Below are positions 42,636 through 55,100 of a DNA stretch of 64,000 bases, piece after piece. Numbering within the stretch: the stretch's first letter is position 1; every line of letters begins with the position of its first letter. Source of the stretch: Tolypocladium sp. Sup5 PDA-1 (Eukaryota; Ascomycota; Sordariomycetes; Hypocreales; Ophiocordycipitaceae); NCBI GenBank assembly GCA_000750105.3, contig JPHH03000011.1, positions 496,001 to 560,000 on the forward strand. The letters run 5' to 3'. Below the pieces are notes generated by a model. The model saw nothing but the letters and a program-made list of their open reading frames with translations. It was not told the origin of the DNA and ran no database searches. Made by a program: the position numbers and the translations under genes.

Positions 42636-44365
42636 ATGCCTCCCCCAGACGCAGCGCAAGACGCAGAGAATGGCGAGCAAGTCATGGGCAACGGACAGCA
42701 AGACACAGACGACGAACACCAACCCCCCCGCGTCGCCTGGCTCAGCAGCCCTCACAGCGCCCTCGAGAGCCAGCTCTACACCTCCCACCTGCTCTCGACC
42801 TGCAACTCCCGCGCCTTCGAGTTCGCCGCCGTGCTCTTCCTCGCGTCCCTCTTCCCGGCCACGCTGCAGCCCCTGTCCGTCTACGCGCTCGCCCGCAGCG
42901 CCGCGGCCATCCTGCTCGCCCAGCCCGTCGGCGCGTGCATCGACGCGCGCGACCGCCTGGCCGTCGTGCGCGCGAGCATCGTCGCCGGCCGCGCCGCCGT
43001 GGCGGGCAGTTGTGCGCTCTTCTGGGCCCTGGAGCGGAGCGCCGCCGGCGGGCTGGGGGCGCCGGGCAGGGGGCGGGATGGGCTGTTTGCGGCGCTGTGC
43101 GTGTTGGCTTGTGTTGAGAAGCTGGCGTCCATGGCGAATATGGTAGCCATCGAGAGGGATTGGGTGGTTGTCATGACGGAGGGCGATGAGAACTGGCGGC
43201 GAGGTGAGCGCCGTGAACTCTTATACTCGGACGCAGTCTCAGCCTCTCGACTTCATGTTTGCTGACAGCTGCCCAGTGATAAACGCCCGTCTTCGTCGGA
43301 TCGACCTCCTGTGCAAGCTGCTCGGTCCGCTCGCCATATCCGTGGTAGCCATGGTGTCCACGCTGATAGCCATCTGGACGTTGCTCGGCATGAACGTCGT
43401 CTCCGTGTTGATCGAGTACGTCTGCATCGCGCGGGTATGTGCCCCATGTTCCACCCCGTCTTGCATCAACACACAAGCACTCACCAACGTCATACCGTAC
43501 CTTAGGTTTACAAGAACGTCCCCGCCCTCCGCAGGACTCCATCCGGCCACGACGACAACCCCCCAGACCCCCATGATCGCCCATCCCGCTCCTGGCTCAA
43601 CGCCCTCCTCCCCCTATCCTCCCTCCCCTTCTACGTCCGCCACCCAGCCCTCCTCCCCTCCCTCGCCCTCGCCCTGCTCTACCTCACCGTGCTCTCCTTC
43701 TCCGGCCAGATGATCACCTTCCTCCTCTCCGTCGGCTACACGCCCCTGCACGTCGGCGTCGCCCGCACCGCCAGCACCGCCGTCGAGCTCGCCGCCACCT
43801 GGGCGGCGCCGCGCCTCGTCCACCGCGTCGGCCCCGTCCGCGGCGGCATCTGGAGCCTCAGCCTGCAGATGGTCTTCCTCGCCGCCGGCCTGGGCTGGTT
43901 CCTCGTCGGCTTCGACGGCGCGCCGGCGGGGCGGGCGGCGTCGGCCACGGGGCTGGCTGTCTGCGTGGCCTTCAGCCGGCTGGGGCTCTGGGGATATGAC
44001 TTTTGCGCCCAGATTATTGTACAAGATGTAAGTCTTTCTCCCCTTCTCTGGCTTGAAACATACTGCGATACATGTAGGATGTGCTTGCTGAGCCTGCTGT
44101 CTTGCAGGAGGTGGAGGCCGACTACCGCGGCACATTCTCAGCCGTCGAGGCCGCGTTCCAGAACCTCTTCGAGCTGCTCTCCTTTGCCACCACAATCATC
44201 TTCTCCCGGCCAGACCAATTCCGATGGCCGGTCATCATCAGCGTTGTGGCAGTGTACATCGCTGGCAGCCTGTACACCTTCTTCGTCAGACGACGGAGGG
44301 GCCATCTGTTCCACGCTCCTCCGTGCATCAGAGCAAAGCCCGACAGGCCCGTTGTATTGTCATGA
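42636..44365 (+). CDS. Ferroportin-type iron exporter (SLC40 family)
   Basis: Exons 42636-43203, 43277-43434, 43506-44027 and 44108-44365 give about 501 aa; introns are 73, 71 and 80 bp. A hydrophilic 30-residue N-terminus precedes multiple membrane helices. Family blocks are LYTSHLLSTCNSRAFEFAAV, LARSAAAILLAQPVGACIDA, NARLRRIDLLCKLLGPLAIS, and the C-terminal RGTFSAVEAAFQNLFELLSF. For intron 3 an alternative in-frame acceptor at 44077 would add ten residues; the chosen one fits the family better. It is presumed to move Fe2+ out of the cytosol across the plasma or an internal membrane. It converges on the phosphate symporter, with 255 bp between their stops. Confidence 0.88.
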
Positions 44366-44620
44366 AAAAGCCATGGCTTACGACATGGATGGAAAGGGGG
44401 GTACTTCGTAAAGAGATTGCCTCAGACTTTTGCATATTAGATTCTCAGCCTGTACGAAGTGTGTCTATATGAATGAAGGGCAGCATAACAGAGACATCTA
44501 AACTCCACAAACGCCATGCTTAACGTCTATCCATCACATCACAAAGGGTATCCTGCGTCTAGCCCATCCCATACTCGTATCACGGCACAATTTCCCATCC
44601 GTACCGGCGGCTGCCATCCC

Positions 44621-46550
44621 TCACCACGACGGCGCGTTCAGCATCACCCCCATCAGGCACCCCGACACCACCCCCGTCACCGGCACCGTGATGATCCAGC
44701 CCAGGTAGATCCAGCCCACCAGCTTCGGGTTGATGCACTTCCAGTCCCCGTTGGCCAGGCCCACGCCCACCGTCGCCCCCGTGATGCACTGCGTCGTCGA
44801 CACGGGCAGCGACAGCCTCGTCGCGATGAGCACCGTCAGGGCGCTCGCCAGCTCCATGCAGAAGCCGCGGCTCGGCGATATCAGCGTCAGCCGGTTCCCC
44901 AGCGTGCGCATGACGTGATAGCCATACGTCAACAGGCCCAGCACGATGGCGCCGCCGCCGAAGCAGAGCACCCAGACGGGCACGTCGACCATCTGCGTCA
45001 CGCCGCCGTTGGACCACACCTCGTACGCGGTCGAGAAGGGCGCAATGGCGTTGGCCACGTCGTTTGCCCCGTGCGTAAAGGACGCGGCGGCCGCGGTGAC
45101 TATTTGCAGGGCCGAGTACATGTACTCGGCGCGGTTGTCGTACCGAGGAGCCCGCGAGTGCATGTCGTCGAGATCCCACTGCAGCACTGCGTTGCGATTC
45201 TGCATGCTGACGACGTCCTGCTCGATACCCCGGAGGAGGAACCTGTTTATTCTCCAGGCAATCACCCGCAGGCTGGTCAACGGCCCTGGGGGCCGAGGAG
45301 GGATCAATTGGTCGCATTGCGAGCTGCATCGGGGTTCGACAGTTGAGGGCGAAGCTTGCGCAGGCGGTGGAAGCATGAGCTCGTCGTCTTTGTCTGTGCA
45401 AGGAGGTTGCTCGCCGTTGTGCGTCTGCACCGACTGCATCATCGACTCCGAGGCGCGGACACACTGCAGCTCTTCTTGTGTAAGATAGCCATGGTAGTAG
45501 TCCTTGACGTGTGGCTTGATGAAGCCATACGGGGTAGGAGGTGGAGGCTGGCGTTGAAGGAGAAAAGGCCCTTGAAAGACGTGGTACCACTTCAAGGTCC
45601 AGTCCTCGCGCATTATCCTCACCCAAAGGAACGGCATGACGAAAACGGCCTGCAGCAGGGCACCTCCGGCAGCTGTCGCGAAAATGATGATGAGAATATC
45701 CCCCATGGGGATATCGACGGTGTGGACGCCCTTCCATACGACCAGCACTGCGCATGTCAGGACCTCATTGACGGTGGAGGGCTTCGGAACGTACGTACTT
45801 GTAATTGCGCCCACGGTTAGGAACGTGTAGAACGGGATCGAGTAGAATGCCCGTCTAACCGCCGTCCGCCGAGTAAGAACAGTAGTCTTTGTGAGGAAGA
45901 ACAGAAATGCGCCAACAACCCCTGCGAGGAGCGGTGCGACGATCCATGCGACAAAGACCTGCAAGATCCCACTCCATCCCCAATTGACCCTTCTGATGCC
46001 GATTGAGGCTGTAGCCACGCCGATGAGGCCCCCGATGACGGAGTGAGTTGTCGACACAGGCATGCCGTATCTTGTTGCAACGGTGAGGAACAGCGACGAG
46101 GCCATAATGGTGCACATCATGGCCAGGAGGAGCACCGCCGGGGCGCCGGCGTAGTTTTGCGGGTCGATGATCTTTGTCCGGATCGTGTCTGCCACTCTGC
46201 TCCCGACGGACACGCTGCCGGAGAACTCGCAGACCGAGGCCAACACCATGGCCTGCTTGAGCGTCAGCGACCTCGAGGAGACCGACGTCGCGAACGAGTT
46301 GGCGACATCGTTGGCGCCTGTTGACAGCCAGAGTCAGCTGGCACCCTTGTCCCCATATTGGATGCACTTGCGACTTGCGGCGACCACCGCGAGAGCCACG
46401 GTCAGGGCACTGGGTAGAAGTTGCGACCTCGGATGTTGGCCACGGCAAGGTTCAAAAGACGGAGAGGCACCCACCAATGTTCCACGCATCCAGAAACGCA
46501 AACACCGCCGTGATAGCAAAGATGTAGTCATATTGGTGTAGGACAGCCAT
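44621..46550 (-). CDS. PHO-4/PHO89-type Na+/phosphate symporter
   Basis: Exon 1 (46550-46475) starts MAVLHQYDYIFAITAVFAFL. A 157-bp GT-AG intron follows (46474-46318), then exon 2 (46317-44621), for about 590 aa. The duplicated PiT signature is present: WNIGANDVANSFATSVSSRS near the N-terminus (formed across the intron) and FTHGANDVANAIAPFSTAYE in the C-terminal half, each with a PVSTT motif (GMPVSTTHSVIGG; SLPVSTTQCITGA). A long cytosolic loop with PPPP and CTDKDDELMLPPP separates the halves, as in other fungal members. It should be a high-affinity plasma-membrane phosphate importer, normally induced by phosphate shortage. Confidence 0.95.
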
Positions 46551-48069
46551 GGCCAGGCTGTCCTGGCCGAGCAGCAGAGTTCAGAGGTATTCGGTTCAGT
46601 CGCAATCGCGGACGAGTTGATACGGAGGCGAGGACAGCACCGAGCTTGCCGCTCGATCCGTCAGAACCGGACGAGCCGTGCGTCTACCTCGACATTGCCG
46701 TACGTGCCGTCATCGTGAAAACCGCGAGGTGCTGTCGGATGAATCAGAGCCAGGGACGAGTCGACAGACGAGATGTAATTCAAATAAGAGGCGGTCCAAG
46801 CTGCTGGATGAGGCGACGGAGGGCCTGGGGCCAGGGTGACGGCGCGCGGCATTTCGGAAGCTATATGCGCGCACGCTGCAAATAGCTGAGCCCCAGTCGA
46901 GGCCAACAGGCAACCTCACCGATGCCTACCTTGGCCAAGCTTACCGATGCAATGCTGCGACGGCGGGACGAGGGGGGTTGCTCTCGGGATCACGGCTCGC
47001 CAGTTGAGGTGTGCGCCACCCGAAGCCGCTGATTCGACAACTGTTGCCCGCCACGAGGACCGGAGGCATGGGAAGTTTGGGCGGCACCGCATCTGGAACT
47101 GCGTTGAGACTGCGATGGCGTGTCGTGGTCCGTCCGGGGCCGTGGACCAATGACGAGGCAAGACGCAGCCACGAGCCGAGCCCTTTGTCGACTAATAAGG
47201 GCTCGACTTAAACAGCCCACACGCCAAGGCACTGCTTCACTCTCAACGCCCGATATGGCCATCGATTTCCTGCATTGGACTGTTGTCTGAATCTTGGGTT
47301 CTGTCGTGTTGGTGGCGGCATCATTCATCCAGCAGCTCAAGGGCCAGGCGTGGCCATGTGTTCGTCATCTCCCATCAGCTTTGTTGCCAAGCTGTCGTAA
47401 AACTTCCGCAGGAAAAGTGTCCGTGCCATGACAGCAGCGACATGCTGAGGCTGAGCGTGACTTGAGTGCCTGTCTCTTCGATCGCTACTTCGTACTAGGT
47501 AGCCGGTGGTGTCGAAGCCCGACGGTTAACAAGCAGGAGTGGCGTCACCGTGGCACTTCGGACCGCACCACCTTCAAATGCGCCACCGAGCCTCGAGGGA
47601 GTCCAGATGGGAGCTCGCCCAAGGCGTTGAGACCAAGATGTGACGTACAGATGCATGTAGGTCCTAGGACCATCGGTCACAGGAAATGTGATGCGCAGGG
47701 CATTCAGTTCCTGCATCTTGATTGTTTCTGGGTTTGCATCAACGGAAAGGGATTCACTCGACACGTATCGTATTGTTGTCATACCTGCGAATTCTGGATT
47801 CTGGATGAACCGGACTTGGTCACTTCATGCTTGGGCATTGCCAAGCTTCAAGGCCGGACTCAACTGACCCTTGTATTTCGTTTCTAAAGGAATGACCACG
47901 TTTTCCAGACTCTCATCAATTTCCACGTCCCAAGGAGAGAAAGCTGGAATGAAACAATCAAACAACAACGAATGTGTGATGAAGCTGGCAAAGACGAAAA
48001 TAAAACACTGAGACTGCCTGTAACATCCAGGCCCCTTCCCCTTGCGTCAGGCACCCTCATAGTACCTCA
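46551..48069. other. Intergenic, no supported gene
   Basis: The promoter side of the phosphate symporter. Frames at 46646-47887 on either strand show no recognisable motifs. Confidence 0.55.
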
Positions 48070-48838
48070 CTAACACGCGGACTGCGGCTTTCTCTTCTCA
48101 GGGTAGCTAAACTTTGGGTCAGACCAAGTCCCGTCATTGTTTTGGGTGACAGCGGCGTTGGTCTGGCCTGGCTTGGCCTTGGTGAAATCGATTGTCGCAA
48201 CCGCGCCGAGGGTAGTGATATCGACAGCAGTTCCAGCTTTGTAGTCTCCAGTACCGATATAGTATATGACGTTGGGGGTGAGGTCGTACTTCACACCGGG
48301 TTTGGCTCGCCAAACAGCGACGGGAACAATGTCCAGCGTGTCGTTGTATTTTCCGAATCCGCAGTAGACATTCGCTATAGGATTAGCCAGGTTCATGTCC
48401 TACCGTTACGTAGGAGGCAGAGTAGGACTCACGGTATTTGTCCGGGTTGAATGGCTTGGTTTGGATGCCGAAGGAGTTGTCCTTTGAGGTTGTCCCATAT
48501 GGCTCGACGAATTGAGGGCCGTCGCTCACAATCTCCATGACTGGAGCTGTGCCCGGCTTTTTGTTGGTTGTCAGCTCGACTGCGACGGAGTCGCTGGTGG
48601 CGACAACGACACCATAGTCGACTGGTTTCGGCGCCGTTCCACAAATGGCAAAGTTGGCGACCCTGACATCGAACACTGCTTTGCCATTCGGAGACGGAAC
48701 ACCGGGAGACTTGATCCAGACGTTGCTGTATATCTGTCCAACCGAAGCTGACTCATCAGGGCTTTGGTTGAAAAAGAGGTAGTTTTGTGTGTCGTCGGAC
48801 TTGTTGTGGATCGTGACGAAGTACTCGGCGGTAGACAT
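48070..48838 (-). CDS. Hypothetical beta-rich protein, 236 aa
   Basis: Exons 48838-48433 and 48374-48070 are joined by a 58-bp GT-AG intron (48432-48375) that restores the frame at DKYPNVYCGFGKYN. The ATG at 48836-48838 starts MSTAEYFVTIHNKSDDTQNY. The protein alternates polar and hydrophobic residues throughout (VFDVRVANFAICGT; DYGVVVATSDSVAVELTTNK), suggesting a beta-sandwich. It has no signal peptide or catalytic motif and ends with a lone Cys. I recall similar uncharacterised fungal proteins opening with VTI-NKSD-TQNY but cannot name a family. A solitary gene in a 5-kb stretch. Confidence 0.75.
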
Positions 48839-51211
48839 TTTGAACTGATGTCGCTGATGCTCAAGATTTGCGGAACTGAAACGTGGATAGGGGAGGTCTA
48901 GTTGCTCTGTGAAGAGTAAAGCGAAGGCTGTGATTCATTGTCTAGGTTGGGAACTTTGAGTCTTATTTATGTTATTTGGCAAGCGCTCGCTTCATGAGAT
49001 TCTTCTCCCGAGGAGTCTGACACCTCACGGGAGGATGCAAAGCCAGATGCTGCCTGCCACGTACAAACCTTCCGTGATGCCCCAGCAGCAGTCATCATGC
49101 AATGCAGACTACTTCGTAAACGCTGTGCGGGAAGATGTCTTCGGCTGCAGCTCCTTGGTACAACTGCTGTAGTTGACAAGTCGGGCAGCAAACAGCGGGG
49201 TAAACAGTCTTGAAGCAAAGGCGACAGTTGGACTCACATGGTCGAGAACGATCCAACACTTCGCCCCTTCTGTGAAACACTGCGGGCATGGACGGATTAG
49301 GACGACATGGAGACTCAGACCAAGGCTGTGTAACGGGACACTCGGCAGGCCATTGGCCTAGCATTGGCGTAGTCCCGAACCAAGGCAAGCTGAGAACGCG
49401 GCTCAAGGTTGTAATGAACACGAATGCGCTGCAAGGGGCGGGTGATTTCCGGCCGCGGGTCTTTGAATAGGCGCGGCACGGGCCGTATATGTCGTGACGG
49501 CCCCGGGAGTCGACGGATATGTGATTCGCCGCCGTGAGACACCGGTCAAACCAGTTATCTCGAACTGGAGGGGCCCAATACAGCCTTTAATTACGGCCTG
49601 AAGTACTGTCTACAACAAGTCAAGCCGATGATGCCCTCATGGGGAGCAATTGTCTGGACTGCCGACTACCTCAGTAGCAGTGATAGCGGCAAGAGCAAGT
49701 ACCAAAGCCACCCCTGATAAGGCAGCTGTGTCCCTAATCCAACTGTATAGCTAGAGCTAATGTTTCCGCCTTCAACGCTCGTCCACGAGGCGATACGATG
49801 ATCCTATTTCGGTTGCCGGAGCAAGAATATAACTACTTGAGTTGTCTGTCTACCCCTCGCGCGCTCGTGAAAGACAGCCTGTGGTTGCGAGAACAGAGAG
49901 CATGTATTCGTAACTGGATTTAGATAAACAAGGGTTCGTCAATTGCCGGTGGCGTCTTGGTGGCTGCTTTCAGTACTACCGTGGACAGCAGACGCTGCCG
50001 TGATACCCCAACACTGGGTAGTACGAGATGAAGCTCAAACGCACAAGTCGCGGGAAGAGGGAAGTGACTGAAGAGAGACGCATAGATGAAGGTAACACAC
50101 TGCGGCTTGGGTGCTTTGTGCCTAAATCACGCATCGTTGAGGCCCAAAAATGCCTGGAGATGCGGCCGGGTTGAGCCGAGCAGAACGAAAGACCTAGAAT
50201 GTGGCCGGCTAAGCAGTCCTCTCCCGTCCAGCTCCACGCGATTCCGTCTCTCAGCTCAGAAACAAATCCCGCCATGCGACCTTCAGGCTGGAATCACGGG
50301 CGTTCAGAGTCCTACCCCGTACACGGGACGTGGCAGCACGGCCAACGCATGCGCAAGCGTTTACGACACTCATGCAGGACGGGTCAACTGGATAAATGGA
50401 TGGGCGAATGGGAACATGAAAAACAAGAGGGGGAATTGCATTACAATCTCCATTACAAGTGAGTCCTGCCAAGTTGGCTTCGGATGTGACTAGACCCGGC
50501 ATACTTGAAGGTGCCCGCCGGATGAGGCTGCCGACAACTCCAGCAAACTCCGGGAGCTTTTAGTGGCAGGGGGAGCCATGCCAGTCTAAGACTTGCATCT
50601 GTCAGTTGTAAAAGGAATTCCTGGCCGATAATAACGGCGACGGCCCGAGGGGCTATGCAAGTCTAAGACATAAATACCATGGCAACGTGGATTGTCGGAA
50701 GGGGAGCATGCATCCAGCCACAATTCGAAATTGTGATGACGGGTCACCCGCTACTTGAGAGGCCGTTAATAGCGTAGGGAACCGGCATTGATCATCGAAC
50801 GAGGGTTGCAGTTAACATATAAAGACCAGTAATTTCCAATTTGACTAAACGGGGAAGTTAATTCCTTTCATCTAGGGCCGTCAAGGCTATGAATATATGG
50901 AGGGGCTTTTGTTATAAAGGCGCCTGACCTAGCGTTTAACCCTCGTTCAGCTCTCAGCTGGCCTTGTGATATGTGACATTGATCATGTGATGAGAGAGAT
51001 GAACAAACCGGTGAGCGGCTTCGCCTAGACCCTCGCCTCAAATACGTCATCTCATTCCCAGGTGAGTGAGTCCTGGAAGTCGGCTGTCTCGTTGCTGATT
51101 GGCAATTGCCCAGGTTGCAACTGGCTGGGTTCTGGCCCTGAGTCGCCACCGCGAAGCGCATTAGCCTATATGGCCCCACAACCTTAAACCTCGGCCCATC
51201 TAAACCTCCGT
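48839..51211. other. Intergenic, dispersed repeat copy C; no supported gene
   Basis: It contains the repeat at 50811-50895. Frames at 49095-50502 are not protein-like. The first part is the 5' flank of the hypothetical gene. Confidence 0.5.
50811..50895 (+). repeat. Dispersed ~90-bp repeat, copy C
   Basis: ATATAAAGACCAG, then ACGGGGAAGTTAATTCC, then CATCTAGGGCCGT, at the same spacing as copies A (22484) and B (23751), 27 kb away. Confidence 0.65.
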
Positions 51212-51730
51212 ATGTACTTCGTACCTTCCAACCGCCATCACCGTCATCAACATCTAACCTCCCCTTCAACAACTTCTTCTTCGCAGACACCACAGCGTCT
51301 CCCACCATGCCTCGCCTCGCCCCCCTCCCCGCCCCCTCCTCCTCCTCCGCGCCGCTCAGCCCGCCCCTCCTCGACATTCACCCAGCGCCCCTCCCCGCCC
51401 AAGCTCCCCGCCGGCCAGCAAGCCGAGTTCGAGCGCCTGCAGCGTACCGCCGCCGTCTCCGCCGCCTTCCAGCCCCAGGCCCAGGCCGCCACGCCGCCGT
51501 CCACGCAGCAGCCCCGGCACACCACCGACGCCGCGGCGGCGGCAGCGGCGACCGTACAAACGACCGAGGGGGACGCCGACGTGAACCAGGGCCTCTTCCG
51601 CGGCGCGCCGCCCGAGTTCAAGGGCGACGTGAACCCCAAGACGGGCGAGGTCGGCGGGCCCAAGAATGAGCCGCTCCGCTGGGGCGGCGCCGGGGACTGG
51701 AGCTACAATGGGCGGGTGACGGACTTCTGA
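51212..51730 (+). CDS. Succinate dehydrogenase assembly factor 4, mitochondrial (SDHAF4-like)
   Basis: The C-terminal 46 residues carry the family signature: GLFRGAPPEFKGDVNPKTGE, then GGPKNEPLRWGGAGDWSYNG and RVTDF. Before it come PSSTFTQRPSPPKLPAGQQA and EFERLQRTAAVSAAF, consistent with a mitochondrial presequence and linker. The factor binds flavinylated SDHA in the matrix and helps assemble complex II. The start is unsure: the only in-frame ATG is at 51212, giving an odd His- and Pro-rich leader. A well-placed ATG at 51307 (CACCATGCC) is out of frame by one base, with poly-C/poly-CT tracts between. Either an unseen intron or an indel may explain this. Confidence 0.85.
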   Translation: MYFVPSNRHHRHQHLTSPSTTSSSQTPQRLPPCLASPPSPPPPPPPRRSARPSSTFTQRPSPPKLPAGQQAEFERLQRTAAVSAAFQPQAQAATPPSTQQPRHTTDAAAAAAATVQTTEGDADVNQGLFRGAPPEFKGDVNPKTGEVGGPKNEPLRWGGAGDWSYNGRVTDF

Positions 51731-52124
51731 GGCGGGCTTAATGTCACGAGGCGGAAGGCGCGGCGGAACGAGGTCGACTCGATTCGGCGCAGACCGGCTC
51801 TCCGGTCCATGACCTCGCACGATAGTATACGGACGCAACGACGAGGCGCACCGCAACAGACGCTGCTTTTTATAATCACCACACCAAGCAGACACGACGA
51901 ACACGAAGAGCGGTGGCAATCCGGTCGCGGACGGTATGGTCTGTGCAATTACATCTGTACAATTAGGCGTACAAAAATGTACACAAGGCATCATCTAGCA
52001 ATTGGGTATTCTCAAGTACCAACATGCCAAACCCCGCTGCCCCTGGACAATGGTCTTACATTATGACGGATACACTTTTGTCGCTCCAAACGCCGGCCTC
52101 CATCTGGCCCCTCGCTTCCCGGGC
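51731..52124. other. Convergent 3' region, no gene seen
   Basis: Lies between the stops of the SDHAF4-like and Rxt3-like genes. Nothing recognisable. Confidence 0.6.
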
Positions 52125-55100
52125 TCATTTCTCCTCCTCGGCAGCCGGCTTGTTCGCAGTATCCGCGTCGGCCATTTCGACATCCTTGTCCGGCGCCTCC
52201 TTGGATTCCTTGGGTGCCTCCTCAGAAGGCTTGTCGTGGGCCAGCCGGTTCTCCTTATCTCCCTCGCTGGGCTCGCGCTCCTTTTCTCCCTTGTCGGCCG
52301 TCTCCTTTGGACCCTGCTCCGTGTCCTTTCTGCGCCAGTTGCCCATGACCTCTCCTCGTATGATCCCCGGCTGCTCCTTGTCCTGCTGGTGCTGGTGCTC
52401 CACGCCATTCATGTTGCCGAAGCTGGCAGTCACTTCCTTCATCACCTTGCGCATGCGTTCTCTCCGCGCCTTTCCACGCAGTCGCGCCTGAGGCTGGGCT
52501 CCGTTCTCCACCCAGCGGATGCTCTTGATCATGTAGCTGATGCCGTCGTGGACCGAGTGACGTGCACCAAACTGGCCGCCGAATTCACGGCTCGTGATGC
52601 CGTGTCGCGTCGTCGCCGAGTACTTGACCAGTCTTGGGAGGATCAATATGTTGATGTGCAGATCGCGGTCGGCGGGGATGGACAGCGGGCCGGACGATGG
52701 CGGCGAGGTGATGAGTCCCTCAGAGTCTAGATAGACAGGTTCGGCCGTCTGGTTCTTAGCCTTGCGACTCTTTCCGTCCTCCAAGTCGAGCATTGCGGCG
52801 TCGACATCCTCGGTCCATTCCCCTTTGATCCACCCTCCGTGAATGCATGCGGCCACAACGTCCGAGTCGTCGGTGTAGACGTCCGTTCCCCACAGGTACG
52901 CTCTCGCGGTAATCTCCTCGCGAGCCACCGCAGAAAGGTGGGTAAGCGGGACCTTGACAGTCAGGATACAGTTCTCCTTGTCCTTGATCAGGTCCCAGGG
53001 GAGCGGCTTCGGGTTCGAGGAGAAGCCTCTGTGGGTAGGCGTGTTGGGCAGCAGCCGCCCTGCCTTCAATCCAGGTTCGTAGATGAAGTCGCCAAGGTGG
53101 TGGCGAGGTCGATCAGCAACTGCGTCAAGCACGGCCTTGGACGATATGGTAGTCTTTGGCTTCGGCGGAATGACGGTCGCGAGGCTCTGCGCCGGTTGCT
53201 TGGATTGCGGGCCCTGTCCCTGCTGGCCTGCCCGTGCGCCGTGATGGTGGTGGTGGTGGTGGTGGGACGCAGCCAGGGCCTTTTCGGTCGGAGAGGCGGT
53301 GGGGGTTCCGCCTTTGAGGTTCTTCAGCGGTGTTATCCCAACCGTGGGTGATGCGACGCCTTCGGCCCCATGATGGTGATGGTGGTGATGGTGGCTGAGT
53401 TCCTGGTTAGAAAACGCAAGAAGGTCCGTGAGGCCGAGGGAAGGGCCCTGAACGTACTGGTGATGGTGATGTTGGTGCGCCTTTGCCCGCTTGTTGGCTC
53501 GGCTGCTCGGGGTTAGCCTCCCCGAACTGTCGTCGTCGGCCCTGCTCTCGTCGTCCTTTAGCTTTCGTCTCCTGCCCTTGCCGCCCTTTCCAGTGGCCTC
53601 CGGACCCGACTCAACAGTAGCGTTCTCGGCTTCTTCTCGCTTGGCCGAGGCGACGTTCGGGTTCGAGGTCACGCCACCGTACGCCGCCGTCGCGCCGGAT
53701 GCCACCGGGCTCGACACGCCGATGCCGCTGACTCCGCTTCCGATTCCCGAAAACATGCGGCCAAACTCGCTCTTGATGCCTGGCTCCGCCGCGGGTCCCG
53801 GCTGTTGAGGTTGCGCTCCTTGGACCGCCTGGGGCAAGGGAGAAATGCGGCCCTTGCGGTTGATGTCCTGGATAGCCAGTAGGTTCCGCTGGTGGAGGGT
53901 CGGCGCTCCCGGTTCCTCGGCGGTTCGGTTGCGTGAAGGGTCAAACGGCGACGGGCCATGCCCGCCGTTGAAAGCTATCGACGGCGGTGCCGGTGCTTCT
54001 TCGCCAGGTCGGGGGCGATGCAGCGGATGGGGCTGCTGCTGTTGGTGCAGGTGGTGATCCATCCGAGCGCGGTCGGGCGAGTCGTACGGTTGTGGAGGAG
54101 CGCTTGGGGGAGCCTGCGGGTGAGGCGGTGGGTGAGAGGCTGGTGGGTACCGATTATCGGGAGGCGCTGTTTGATACGCAGGCGCGTGGTGTGGCGGGTA
54201 CGAGGCGGATGATGGGGGGTACTCCGGAGGCGGATGCTGGTGGTCCATGGGAGCCCGATAGCTCGACTCGGCGACGTGCCGTGCCCATTGCGCGTCTCTG
54301 GGATCTCGCTGGTCGCGATTATCGGGCGGACGGCCGTACTGAGGCTGGCCAGGATGAGGTTCGCGGTGGCCCATTTCGTGCGGCGACATCATGTGCCGAT
54401 GAGCATCACCTCCCGAGTATGCGCGCTCCCTCCCTTCTCGCTCTCGCTGTTCGGGTCCGGCCTGTCGCTCTCGCTCTGCTCGATAACGGTCGTCGTACGG
54501 GTACGGCCTCAACCCTGCGCGTTCGGGATTATACTCCATGCCCGCCGCTGGTCGGCCCACTTCTTCCCGGCGTGCATATGCATCCTCGGGCCTTGCCATG
54601 TCCAACGGTCGCGGCGCCATCCCGCCGTAGGGTTTCGACTGGTTGCCGGGCGTCGGCGGCGGGCCAGCCGACATCCTTCCCGGCTCCCTCGACGTGTCGG
54701 CCGGCGCAGACGGATGGCGCGCGTGGTAGCCAGCCTGAGGCGTGCCGTATCGCTGGAGCTCGGGCGTGGAGTAGTGGCCATGGGGAGAGGGAACGGCACT
54801 GCCGCGAGGATCATACGGTCGCTGGTGGTCGGGGGTCTGAGGACGTCGGAACGGAGGGTAGTCTGACGAGGCCGAGTGCATCCGCGGCGACGCATGGACT
54901 GGCGGCGCATAGCCAGGTCCCGACCCGGGTGGCGGCGCGGCGGTGTGCGGAGGATAGTGTTGAGGCGGCGGCTGTGAGTCGCGCGAAACTGGCGGCGGGC
55001 CACCAAGCATCGACGATATCGACATGGAGCTACCGCTGGCGCTGCCCGATCGCGTGATGGAGCTCAGGGCAGGGAGCTCTCGGCCGGATGGGAACGACGT

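Noticed and set aside
43614..44195. 193-codon minus-strand frame
   Set aside because: Antisense to ferroportin exon 3; its Glu/Gly-rich composition indicates a shadow.
53987..55057. 356-codon plus-strand frame
   Set aside because: Antisense to the disordered arm of the Rxt3-like gene.
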